From CAWJHE01 sp964614855 (GTDB lineage: Bacteria; Chloroflexota; Anaerolineae; Anaerolineales; UBA4823): DNA of 6,508 nucleotides. Below the pieces are notes generated by a model, which was not told the origin of the DNA, did no database searches, and saw nothing but the letters and a program-made list of their open reading frames with translations. The translations under genes and the position numbers were made by a program. The stretch spans positions 1-6,508 of the forward strand of contig CAZTMX010000161.1 of the NCBI GenBank assembly GCA_964614855.1, in the 5' to 3' direction. The number at the start of each line of letters is the position of its first letter. The first letter of the stretch is position 1. This document shows positions 1 through 5,191 of the stretch, one piece after another.

Positions 1-73
1 CCCTTTTTTTCAACAAAAAAATTTTTTCCCTTTCGGCGTTTTTTTGGGTCGGGGGGGGGGGGGGGGGGGGGGG
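1..73. other. Low-complexity contig edge with a 23-base poly-G run
   Basis: This stretch holds runs of T, A and C followed by an unbroken run of 23 G at 51-73. Recognisable ComM-like coding sequence stops exactly where the G run starts; past that point the minus-strand frame would read only proline codons. I infer a sequencing or assembly artefact at a contig end rather than biology. No gene is called here. Confidence 0.75.
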
Positions 74-74
74 C

Positions 75-593
75 CATGCGTTTCGCGCCGGTTAGATGCT
101 GGTACAGGTCTGCCAGCGACGAGACTGGGATAACCTCCAACCCCGGGATCAGGGCGGCTTCAGCGGCGTCGGAGAGGGGGGTGAAGAGGGTGTGAAAACC
201 CTCCTGCTGCGCCAGGGCAGCCATCGGCAATACGCCGCGCACATGGCGCACACTGCCGTCCAGGGAAAGTTCACCCACCACCAGCGCGCCGTCCAGGCAC
301 CCGGCGGGGATCTGGCTGCTGGCAATCAGCACCCCCAGAGCGATGGGCAGGTCGTAAGCCGGGCCTTCCTTGCGCACGGCAGCTGGGGCCAGGTTGACCG
401 TCAGGCGCTTGCGCGGAAAAACCAGCCCCGAGTTCTTGACTGCAGACTGTACCCGCTCGCGGCTTTCTTGCACGGCGGTGTCCGGCAAACCGACAATCGT
501 TATGGTGGGCAAACCATCGCTTAAGTCGACTTCGACTTCAACCACCACGCCTTCGAGGCCGATCACTGCACAGGAATAAACACGGGCAAGCAT
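75..593 (-). CDS. comM: ComM/YifB family Mg-chelatase-like AAA+ protein, N-terminal part
   Basis: The gene reads leftward from ATG at 593-591 and is cut by the low-complexity contig edge, leaving about 173 codons of a protein that is usually near 500 residues. The visible part is the N-terminal ChlI/Lon-protease-like (S5 fold) domain. Family blocks are clear: GLPTITIVGLPDTAVQESRERV at about residues 27-48 (V34-G35-L36-P37 core), RLTVNLAPA at 63-71, KEGPAYDLPIALG at 75-87 and GELSLDGSVR at 108-117. The Walker A and B motifs and the C-terminal domain lie beyond the edge. In Haemophilus and Vibrio, ComM is a hexameric helicase that promotes branch migration during natural transformation; in other bacteria the YifB homologues are less well understood. 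The start is fixed by the typical MLARVYSCAVIGLEG opening and by a promoter placed immediately upstream. There is no Shine-Dalgarno sequence, consistent with a leaderless message. Confidence 0.93.
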
Positions 594-599
594 GGGTTT

Positions 600-628
600 A
601 GTTTAGATGCCAACCCGGCTCTTGTCAA
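600..628 (-). promoter_or_regulatory. Sigma70-type promoter of comM, leaderless geometry
   Basis: Reading leftward there is a perfect -35 box TTGACA at 628-623, a 17-base spacer, and a -10 box TAAACT at 605-600. Only six bases (AAACCC) separate the -10 box from the ATG at 593. A start site about seven bases after the -10 box falls on the A of the start codon, so the predicted transcript has no 5' leader. No ribosome-binding sequence is present, which agrees with this. Confidence 0.75.
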
Positions 629-720
629 TGCTGATTTGGCTGGACAAGGGGATAAAACCCTTCAACCTGCTGAGACGCCGCTATACATTCCAGCCGCAGC
701 AATCGTGACCGCGTGATCGC
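629..720. other. Intergenic region between pirin and comM
   Basis: There is no gene here. A short inverted repeat, AAGGG at 646-650 with CCCTT at 658-662, has a seven-base loop but is not followed by a T tract in either direction. I see no convincing terminator for the pirin gene. Confidence 0.5.
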
Positions 721-1590
721 TCAATCCCGCACAAAAGTCCCGTTGCGCAGGTCTTGCAGCGCCTGCTGGATTTCTTCCTGGGTGTTCATCACAAAGGGGC
801 CGTATGGAGCGATGGGCTCCTGGAAGGGCTTGCCAGCCATAAGCACGAAGCGCGCCGGGGATCCTGCACCAGTGCGTACGCTCACAAAATCGCCGTCTTC
901 AAAAACCAGCATGCGCACTGCCTGGATGGCTTCGCCTGTTTCTGCATCGCTGGTGCCGAACACCGCCTCACCTTCGAAAAGGTATGCCAGGGCAAAATGC
1001 CCCTGCGGTACCGGCAGGGTAAACGCAGAACCCGCCTGAAGCGCCACATCCATATACAGCGGTTGATTGGCGATTTCGCTCACAGGGCCTGTTGCTCCGC
1101 CGTATTCACCCGCTACCAGTCGGATTTTGACGCCGTTTTCAGTGATCACCGGAATGCTTTCCGCAGAGACCTCCTGGTAGCGCGGTTGGCTCATCTTCTG
1201 CGCCGCTGGCAGATTCACCCACAATTGGAAGCCGTTCAACGCGCCAATGGGGCTGCGCTGGGGGCGCTCCTCGTGCATAATGCCCCGCCCGCTGGTCATC
1301 CACTGCACATCGCCCGGACCGATATTGCCCATGTTGCCCAGGCTGTCCCGGTGGCGGACGATCCCTTCTAGCATATAAGTCACGGTCTCGATGCCGCGAT
1401 GCGGGTGGGTGGGAAAACCCTGGATCGGGTCATCCTTTGGATCATTAAAGGCGAAATGGTCGAACAAAAGAAATGGATCGAACAGATTAGAGCGCCGGGG
1501 ACCAAACGAGCGGCGCAGCAGCACATCAACGCCTTCGATCACAAGCTGCGGCTCGATGATTTGTGCAATTTTTCGGTATGTTTCGGACAT
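721..1590 (-). CDS. Pirin family protein (bicupin, probable Fe-dependent)
   Basis: This is a 289-residue protein, the usual length for bacterial pirins (YhhW/YhaK relatives). Pirins are two-domain cupins that bind one metal in the N-terminal barrel; some members have quercetin 2,3-dioxygenase activity and human pirin is a nuclear cofactor. The N-terminal cupin has the signature FPTHPHRGIETVTYMLEG with metal ligands H62 and H64, and the second block GRGIMHEE supplies H106 and E108, so the full His3-Glu set is present. LFDPFLLFDHF at 36-46 and GFQLWVNLP in the middle also match the family. The C-terminal cupin follows from about residue 180. The ATG is preceded by GGAGGG ten bases upstream. It lies between the SDR gene and comM on the same strand but appears to have its own promoter. 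The substrate is unknown; a cytoplasmic oxidoreductase or stress-related role is inferred from the family only. Confidence 0.95.
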   Translation of the reverse strand: MSETYRKIAQIIEPQLVIEGVDVLLRRSFGPRRSNLFDPFLLFDHFAFNDPKDDPIQGFPTHPHRGIETVTYMLEGIVRHRDSLGNMGNIGPGDVQWMTSGRGIMHEERPQRSPIGALNGFQLWVNLPAAQKMSQPRYQEVSAESIPVITENGVKIRLVAGEYGGATGPVSEIANQPLYMDVALQAGSAFTLPVPQGHFALAYLFEGEAVFGTSDAETGEAIQAVRMLVFEDGDFVSVRTGAGSPARFVLMAGKPFQEPIAPYGPFVMNTQEEIQQALQDLRNGTFVRD

Positions 1591-1600
1591 AATAAAAATT

Positions 1601-1606
1601 CCCTCC
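1601..1606 (-). promoter_or_regulatory. Ribosome-binding site of the pirin gene
   Basis: GGAGGG on the minus strand lies ten bases before the ATG at 1590. It supports that start over the downstream in-frame candidates. Confidence 0.7.
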
Positions 1607-1630
1607 AGAAAATGGATATAAAATATCTAT

Positions 1631-1639
1631 ATTGTACCA
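1631..1639 (-). promoter_or_regulatory. Candidate extended -10 promoter of the pirin gene
   Basis: Reading leftward, TGG-TACAAT at 1639-1631 is an extended -10 box (TGnTAnnnT form) some 40 bases before the pirin ATG. No good -35 box lies 16-18 bases upstream, as is usual for extended -10 promoters. The surrounding A+T-rich stretch at about 1608-1636 is distinct from the G+C-richer coding DNA. Confidence 0.45.
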
Positions 1640-1670
1640 GAGGTGCAGGTTCGATTCCTTCTTCACTACA
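1636..1670 (+). other. tRNA 3'-half-like sequence (possible tRNA remnant)
   Basis: The segment contains a perfect T-loop/B-box core GGTTCGATTCC at 1648-1658, flanked by CCAGAGGTGCA on the left and TTCTTCAC on the right, which looks like the variable loop, T arm and acceptor end of a tRNA. The T stem (GCAGG with CCTTC) has one mismatch. No matching 5' acceptor strand, D arm or anticodon arm is visible upstream, so it cannot be a working tRNA. It may be a decayed tRNA, a remnant of integration at a tRNA gene, or chance. Confidence 0.3.
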
Positions 1671-1689
1671 GCAGGGCTTCAAACGTATA

Positions 1690-1697
1690 CTCCGGAG
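1690..1697. repeat. Short palindrome CTCCGGAG downstream of the SDR gene
   Basis: A perfect eight-base palindrome sits 12 bases past the SDR stop codon. It is too short and lacks a T tract, so it is not called as a terminator; an operator half is possible but unsupported. Confidence 0.2.
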
Positions 1698-1709
1698 ATC
1701 GTATCGCGG

Positions 1710-2561
1710 TCAACCAGCTTTCGCCTGCTCTAAATACCCATTCTCTTTCAACCAGTCTTCGGTTTTTTGCATCCCCTGTTCCAGGCTGAAGCGCGGTTCC
1801 CAGCCCAAAATTTGTTTGGCTTTCTTGTTGCTAAAGCTGTTCGAGCTGCGCAGCGAGTTCACCGCGCCGCGTGAAAAGCTGGCTTTTTTTCCCTTAATGC
1901 CGGCTTGAATTTCGAAGATCAGCGCTGCCGTCCAGGCAAGGGGATAGGGCAGGGAGGGGAATTTCTCCACACCCAGCATACGCCCGTAGGCGCCGAAGAA
2001 ATCCCGCCAGGGGACGGGGTAGCCGTCGGTCAGGTTGATGGCCTCGCCCAACGCTGCATCTTCCGCTGTGCACAACAGCAGCCCATCGATCAAATTGTCG
2101 ATGAAGATGGGTTTGCACATAAATTTACCCCCATCGATCAGGATCATCTTCTTTTTTCTAATCAGCTCAACCGGGCGGATGGTGAACTGGTACGAGCCCG
2201 GACCATACACTTGAGAAACCCTGGCGATGGTCACCGGCAGACCTTTGCTTTCATGCGCTTTTTGCACGATTTCCTCGGCTTCAATTTTTGTGTCGTGATA
2301 CAGGTTCCCTTTTCTGCGGGTGGGGAAGGTTTCATCGATGTCGTACTGCTGCAGTGAACCGTACACTGCGCACGAGCTCAGGTGGACAAAACGCGGTACC
2401 CCCGCTGCCAATGCCGCATCGACCACATTTTGTGTGCCCTGCACATTCGTCTGCCAAACTTCTTCCCTGGCGCCTCGCTCGCTCACCCAGGCCGCGGCAT
2501 GGTAGACCGTACCGCAGCCCTCGATTGCCCTTTGGAGGCTGCCCGGGTCGGTGATATCCCC
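1710..2561 (-). CDS. NAD(P)-dependent epimerase/dehydratase, extended SDR family (5' end in gap)
   Basis: About 283 C-terminal residues are visible; the start and the nucleotide-binding TGxxGxxG motif are lost in the N block. The reading begins GDITDPGSL, the end of the third Rossmann strand where extended SDRs have the adenine-contacting acidic residue. Then come VYHAAAW (strand 4, near 2505), NVQGTQNV (2447), LSSCAVYG with the catalytic Ser at about 2373-2375, and the YxxxK pair, Tyr at 2300-2298 and Lys at 2288-2286. The order and spacing fit 3-beta-hydroxysteroid dehydrogenase/NAD-dependent epimerase proteins of about 330 residues, which act on nucleotide sugars, sterol-like or dihydroflavonol-like substrates. 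An open frame continues beyond the gap to a GTG at 2738, but those 25 residues do not resemble an SDR N-terminus, so I do not accept that start. The substrate cannot be told. It is transcribed divergently from hpt and upstream of the pirin gene. Confidence 0.9.
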   Translation of the reverse strand, partial: GDITDPGSLQRAIEGCGTVYHAAAWVSERGAREEVWQTNVQGTQNVVDAALAAGVPRFVHLSSCAVYGSLQQYDIDETFPTRRKGNLYHDTKIEAEEIVQKAHESKGLPVTIARVSQVYGPGSYQFTIRPVELIRKKKMILIDGGKFMCKPIFIDNLIDGLLLCTAEDAALGEAINLTDGYPVPWRDFFGAYGRMLGVEKFPSLPYPLAWTAALIFEIQAGIKGKKASFSRGAVNSLRSSNSFSNKKAKQILGWEPRFSLEQGMQKTEDWLKENGYLEQAKAG

Positions 2562-2661
2562 NNNNNNNNNNNNNNNNNNNNNNNNNNNNNNNNNNNNNNN
2601 NNNNNNNNNNNNNNNNNNNNNNNNNNNNNNNNNNNNNNNNNNNNNNNNNNNNNNNNNNNNN
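2562..2661. other. Assembly gap of exactly 100 N
   Basis: The block is exactly 100 bases long, the conventional placeholder for a gap of unknown size. It hides the 5' end of the SDR gene. A family member normally has about 50 residues (150 bases) before the GDITD block, plus a leader, so the true gap is probably longer than 100 bases. Confidence 0.9.
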
Positions 2662-2664
2662 CTG

Positions 2665-2670
2665 ATTATA
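2665..2670 (-). promoter_or_regulatory. Candidate -10 box of the SDR gene, pointing into the gap
   Basis: A perfect TATAAT is read leftward at 2670-2665, immediately right of the N block. The hexamer 17 bases upstream (AACTGT) is a poor -35 box. The position and direction suit the promoter of the SDR gene, whose start codon would lie inside the missing sequence. Confidence 0.4.
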
Positions 2671-2784
2671 CACTCGGCGGGAGGAAAACAGTTTGTGGAG
2701 TAAAATACGAAGGGGCGGTGCGCAATAAGTTGTTTCACCTCACACCCTCGTACAGCAGCATGCCCCGATCAATTACCAACTTAA
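2671..2784. other. Divergent intergenic region upstream of hpt
   Basis: There is no credible gene here. TAAAAT at 2701-2706 on the plus strand could be a -10 box for hpt, with a leader of about 90 bases, but there is no recognisable -35 hexamer at the right distance. I see no stem-loop strong enough to call a riboswitch. Confidence 0.35.
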
Positions 2785-2790
2785 GAAAGG
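2785..2790 (+). promoter_or_regulatory. Ribosome-binding site of hpt
   Basis: GAAAGG ends ten bases before the ATG at 2801. It is moderately strong and supports this start. Confidence 0.55.
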
Positions 2791-2800
2791 ATCTTTCACG

Positions 2801-3349
2801 ATGTCCGGTTACTCTCCTTCTCTGGAACGAGTCTTGCTCTCACGTGAACAAATCGCGGCGCGGGTAAAAGAACTGGCGGATCAAATCTCGCAAGATTACA
2901 AGGATGTGGATCGCCTGTACATGGTCGGCATCCTGAAGGGGGCGTTTATCTTCCTGGCGGATCTAACGCGCGAGCTTAGCATCCACCACGTGGTCGACTT
3001 TATGGCGCTCTCCAGCTACGGCAAGTCCACCGAATCTGGCGCAGTGCGTATCCTGATGGATCTGCGCGAGCCAATCGAAGGGCAGCATGTGCTAATTGTG
3101 GAGGATATTGTGGATTCCGGGCAGACGCTGTATTACCTCCACCGCATCCTGGAAGGGCGCAACCCTGCTTCGCTGCGAACCTGTGCCCTTGTGCGCAAAC
3201 AGCGCGAACAGGCGCATTTCCCGGTGGATTACCTGGGTTTTGAAATCCCGGATGTGTGGGTGGTGGGTTACGGGCTGGATTATGCGGACCGCTTCCGCAC
3301 CCTGCCCTTTGTCGCCGAGCTAAAGAAAGAAGTCTATACAAAAGGATAA
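2801..3349 (+). CDS. hpt: Hypoxanthine phosphoribosyltransferase
   Basis: This 182-residue cytoplasmic enzyme has the usual length for bacterial Hpt. It joins hypoxanthine (and often guanine) to PRPP, giving IMP or GMP and pyrophosphate in purine salvage. The PRPP-binding signature VLIVEDIVDSGQT is at 97-109, with the acidic pair E101-D102 for Mg-ribose binding and D105 as the general base. Loop I with the LKG cis-peptide is at 45-47, and the flexible loop II SSYG at 71-74. The purine-binding part shows K133 in LVRK, then FEIPDVWVVGYGLDYADRFR near 147-166, with W153 stacking on the base and D160 and R166 matching the Mg/pyrophosphate residues of the family. The start has a GAAAGG ribosome-binding site, and the opening SPSLERVLLSREQIAARV is typical. 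It is the first gene of the rightward block. Nothing is missing or damaged. Confidence 0.97.
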   Translation: MSGYSPSLERVLLSREQIAARVKELADQISQDYKDVDRLYMVGILKGAFIFLADLTRELSIHHVVDFMALSSYGKSTESGAVRILMDLREPIEGQHVLIVEDIVDSGQTLYYLHRILEGRNPASLRTCALVRKQREQAHFPVDYLGFEIPDVWVVGYGLDYADRFRTLPFVAELKKEVYTKG

Positions 3350-3366
3350 ACGCTAAAAGCAATCCA

Positions 3367-3375
3367 TGTTAAAAT
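3367..3375 (+). promoter_or_regulatory. Extended -10 promoter, leaderless geometry, before the two-helix membrane protein
   Basis: TG at 3367-3368, one base, then TAAAAT at 3370-3375 forms an extended -10 box. It is followed by AAACCT and then the ATG at 3382, so the predicted start site is the start codon itself. There is no Shine-Dalgarno sequence. The arrangement is nearly the same as at comM (TAAACT, AAACCC, ATG). No -35 consensus is seen, which extended -10 promoters tolerate. Confidence 0.5.
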
Positions 3376-3381
3376 AAACCT

Positions 3382-3810
3382 ATGGATAGCAGCCAACCTG
3401 AACCCAAGGTCAATCGAGACACACCTGCCCTGAAAAAACATCGCCGCGAGGTGATGTGGCAGGTACTCCTGCCGTTGGTTCTTGGCATTGTGCTCGTGCT
3501 GGTTTTGATGGGTGTAAGCGTTTTTGTGACCACAAATCAAAGCCTCTGGGCGGATATCTCGCTTATCTGGCTGATCATCCCATTATTACCGCTCGCATTG
3601 GTGACTACTGCAATTCTGGCTGGGCTAAGTTATGGTGTGGTCAAGCTTATTCACCTGCTGCCGCGCTATACCCAACAAACTCAGGATATCTTCCGGCTGA
3701 TCCGCATGCGGGTCGGCGAGGTAGATGACCGCCTGGTAGCGCCGGTCATCAAGATAAATAGTACAACCGCACGCTTTCAAAAGTTGATGGACCAGTTCCG
3801 GCGGCGATAA
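3382..3810 (+). CDS. Two-helix membrane protein of unknown function
   Basis: I do not recognise a named family for this 142-residue protein. A charged N-terminal segment (1-25, with KKHRR at 18-22) precedes a strongly hydrophobic helix at about 27-50 (LLPLVLGIVLVLVLMGVSVFV). A second helix follows at about 60-90, and then a soluble C-terminal segment rich in Arg and Gln that looks amphipathic (QTQDIFRLIRMRV, then INSTTARFQKLMDQFRRR). The positive-inside rule places both ends in the cytoplasm, with a short external loop near 51-58. The C-terminal tail may be a helical partner-binding region. It starts 32 bases after hpt and lacks a ribosome-binding site, but an extended -10 box six bases ahead suggests a leaderless transcript. 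A later Met (M25) would leave out the basic segment and has no better upstream sequence, so 3382 is preferred. Confidence 0.8.
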   Translation: MDSSQPEPKVNRDTPALKKHRREVMWQVLLPLVLGIVLVLVLMGVSVFVTTNQSLWADISLIWLIIPLLPLALVTTAILAGLSYGVVKLIHLLPRYTQQTQDIFRLIRMRVGEVDDRLVAPVIKINSTTARFQKLMDQFRRR

Positions 3811-3890
3811 CCCGTTCTATCTCATCCTTATTGGCGGATCATTCAAAGATAACGAGTGCGAGTGGCAGGTAAATTCTTGAAAGGAACCTT
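3811..3890 (+). promoter_or_regulatory. Intergenic region with ribosome-binding site for the small membrane protein
   Basis: GAAAGGA at 3879-3885 ends five bases before the ATG at 3891, which is a good Shine-Dalgarno match. No convincing promoter boxes or terminator were seen in the remaining bases, so read-through from upstream is likely. Confidence 0.5.
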
Positions 3891-4118
3891 ATGACCGATA
3901 AAGCAATTGAAACAACAGGGCAGCAGGCCTGGAAAACAAGGGCGATTGTAGTTGGCGCAGTGGTTGGGCTTTGCGTGGGAGCAGCTGCTACATACATCTA
4001 CATACAAAACAGAGAAGAAGAAGCTGGTGGAATTTCCGCAGGTGAGGGTGTGAAGCTGGGTGTCCTGGTGTTGGGTTTACTGCGAAGTATCGCTAATCTG
4101 GGGGAAGGGAAAGCCTGA
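3891..4118 (+). CDS. Small glycine-zipper membrane protein, unknown function
   Basis: This 75-residue protein has one clear transmembrane helix at about 18-38. Within it G22, G26 and G30 are spaced four apart (VVGAVVGLCVGAA), a glycine-zipper pattern that promotes tight helix packing or oligomers. Basic residues before the helix (K15, R17) and acidic ones after it (EEE at 42-44) suggest that the N-terminus faces the cytoplasm. The C-terminal part, VKLGVLVLGLLRSIANL at 54-70, is a second hydrophobic or amphipathic stretch that may lie along or enter the membrane. The start is well supported by GAAAGGA five bases upstream. Family and function are unknown to me. It sits between another small membrane protein and the PfkB-like kinase, so a shared role is possible but unproved. 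Confidence 0.8.
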   Translation: MTDKAIETTGQQAWKTRAIVVGAVVGLCVGAAATYIYIQNREEEAGGISAGEGVKLGVLVLGLLRSIANLGEGKA

Positions 4119-4121
4119 TCA

Positions 4122-4135
4122 GGGGAAAAAACCCC
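4122..4135 (+). repeat. Minimal inverted repeat between the small membrane protein and kinase genes
   Basis: GGGG at 4122-4125 and CCCC at 4132-4135 flank six A. The four-pair hairpin has no T tract after it, so it is not called as a terminator; it could only modestly affect read-through or translation of the next gene. Confidence 0.25.
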
Positions 4136-4159
4136 AAAGTATTCTGGCTGGTTCACTGA

Positions 4160-5179
4160 ATGACGACAACTTTACCGCGCTTTTTGCTCATCGGCCAATT
4201 GACTCGCGACTATATCCTCCTGCCCAGCGGCGAGGCTTTAATCGATGTTCCGGGTGGGAATGCGTTGTACGCCTCGGTGGGGTTAATGGTATGGGAACCA
4301 GAACCTGCACCGGCGATTATTGCCAGGGTGGGTGAGGACTATCCCCAGGAGTGGCTGGCTGAATTTCAGAAATGGGGGCTGGACACATCCGGTGTAAGGG
4401 TTCTATCCGAAGTGGTGGACCTGCGCTCCTTCTCTGCTTTTGTCGACCGTATAACCCGCATACACGATGATCCCGTGGCGCATTTTGCCAGGCTGGGTAT
4501 CCCCTTCCCAAAGTCCTTGTTCGGCTACCGCAATACCAGTGCCAATATCAACAGCCGGACGCGTTTACAGAACATCTCTTTGCGCCAGGGCGATATTCCA
4601 ATAAGCTTTCTGGATGCCAATGTGGCGCACTTCTGCCCGGTGGATTACCTGACTCACAGCTTGCTCCCGGCGGTTTTGCGGCAGGCACAGTTCACCACCG
4701 TCACTCTGGACCCGGCTCCCGGGTATATGACCCCTGCGTTTTGGGATGATATGCCTTCCCTGTTGAACGGTTTAACCGCATTTATGCCGGCAGAGGAAGA
4801 TGTACGTGCGCTTTTTCATGGACGCACAGATGACCTGTGGGAAATGGCTGAAGCGCTGGCAAATTTTGGCTGCGAAATTATTGTTATTAAACGTGGTGAA
4901 CGCGGCCAAATATTATATATTGCCAACAGCCATTCGCGCTGGGATATTCCGCCCTATCCCGCGCGCATGAAGAACCCGTTAGGCGCTGGAGATGCTTTCT
5001 GCGGTGGTTTCCTGGCTGGCTATCGCCGTACCTTTGATCCCCTGGAAGCAACGCTGTACGGCAATATTTCCTCATCTCTTGTCATCGAGGGGGATACCGC
5101 TGACTATGCCCTGGATGCACTGCCGGGGCTGGCGCAGGCCAGGATGGAATCTTTACGCCAATCTGCCCGTAAGTTGTAA
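4160..5179 (+). CDS. PfkB/ribokinase-fold carbohydrate kinase, substrate unknown
   Basis: This 339-residue protein belongs to the PfkB superfamily, which transfers phosphate from ATP to sugars, nucleosides or related alcohols. The N-terminal signature PGGNALYASVGL is at 31-42 (GGNA 32-35), and the C-terminal signature NPLGAGDAFCGGFLAGY at 272-288 holds the anion hole GAGD and catalytic base D278. KRGERGQ at 244-250 matches the strand before the ATP site. Two usual motifs differ: the Mg-linked NxxE block reads AEED at 211-214, and the first Asp of DTxGAGD is N272. A stretch at about 120-150 (FGYRNTSANINSRTRLQNIS and following) is unlike common ribokinases and may form a substrate lid. A stop codon lies directly before the ATG, so no earlier in-frame start exists; no Shine-Dalgarno is evident. 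The next gene starts 12 bases after its stop. It could be a nucleoside or inositol-type kinase. Confidence 0.88.
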   Translation: MTTTLPRFLLIGQLTRDYILLPSGEALIDVPGGNALYASVGLMVWEPEPAPAIIARVGEDYPQEWLAEFQKWGLDTSGVRVLSEVVDLRSFSAFVDRITRIHDDPVAHFARLGIPFPKSLFGYRNTSANINSRTRLQNISLRQGDIPISFLDANVAHFCPVDYLTHSLLPAVLRQAQFTTVTLDPAPGYMTPAFWDDMPSLLNGLTAFMPAEEDVRALFHGRTDDLWEMAEALANFGCEIIVIKRGERGQILYIANSHSRWDIPPYPARMKNPLGAGDAFCGGFLAGYRRTFDPLEATLYGNISSSLVIEGDTADYALDALPGLAQARMESLRQSARKL

Positions 5180-5181
5180 AT

Positions 5182-5186
5182 GAGGT
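5182..5186 (+). promoter_or_regulatory. Ribosome-binding site of the M20 peptidase gene
   Basis: GAGGT lies five bases before the ATG at 5192 and just after the kinase stop codon. This is tight operon spacing and confirms the start. Confidence 0.65.
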
Positions 5187-5191
5187 AAAAA

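Noticed and set aside
96..524. A 142-codon plus-strand open frame near the left edge
   Set aside because: It lies opposite the ComM coding region, which matches its family over its full visible length.
646..662. AAGGG/CCCTT hairpin as a terminator after pirin
   Set aside because: The stem is only five pairs and no T tract follows in either direction.
754..1371. A 205-codon plus-strand open frame across the pirin gene
   Set aside because: It is antisense to a pirin with complete motifs and its product is rich in His, Arg and Cys without domain-like composition.
1399..1908. A 169-codon plus-strand open frame spanning the pirin 5' end, the spacer and the SDR 3' end
   Set aside because: It overlaps two well-supported genes on the other strand, has no ribosome-binding site and no recognisable motif.
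2662..2738. Extension of the SDR gene across the gap to a GTG at 2738
   Set aside because: The 25 residues encoded there do not resemble an SDR N-terminus and the frame depends on an arbitrary 100-base placeholder.
4122..4135. GGGG-A6-CCCC hairpin as a terminator before the kinase gene
   Set aside because: It has four pairs and no following T run.
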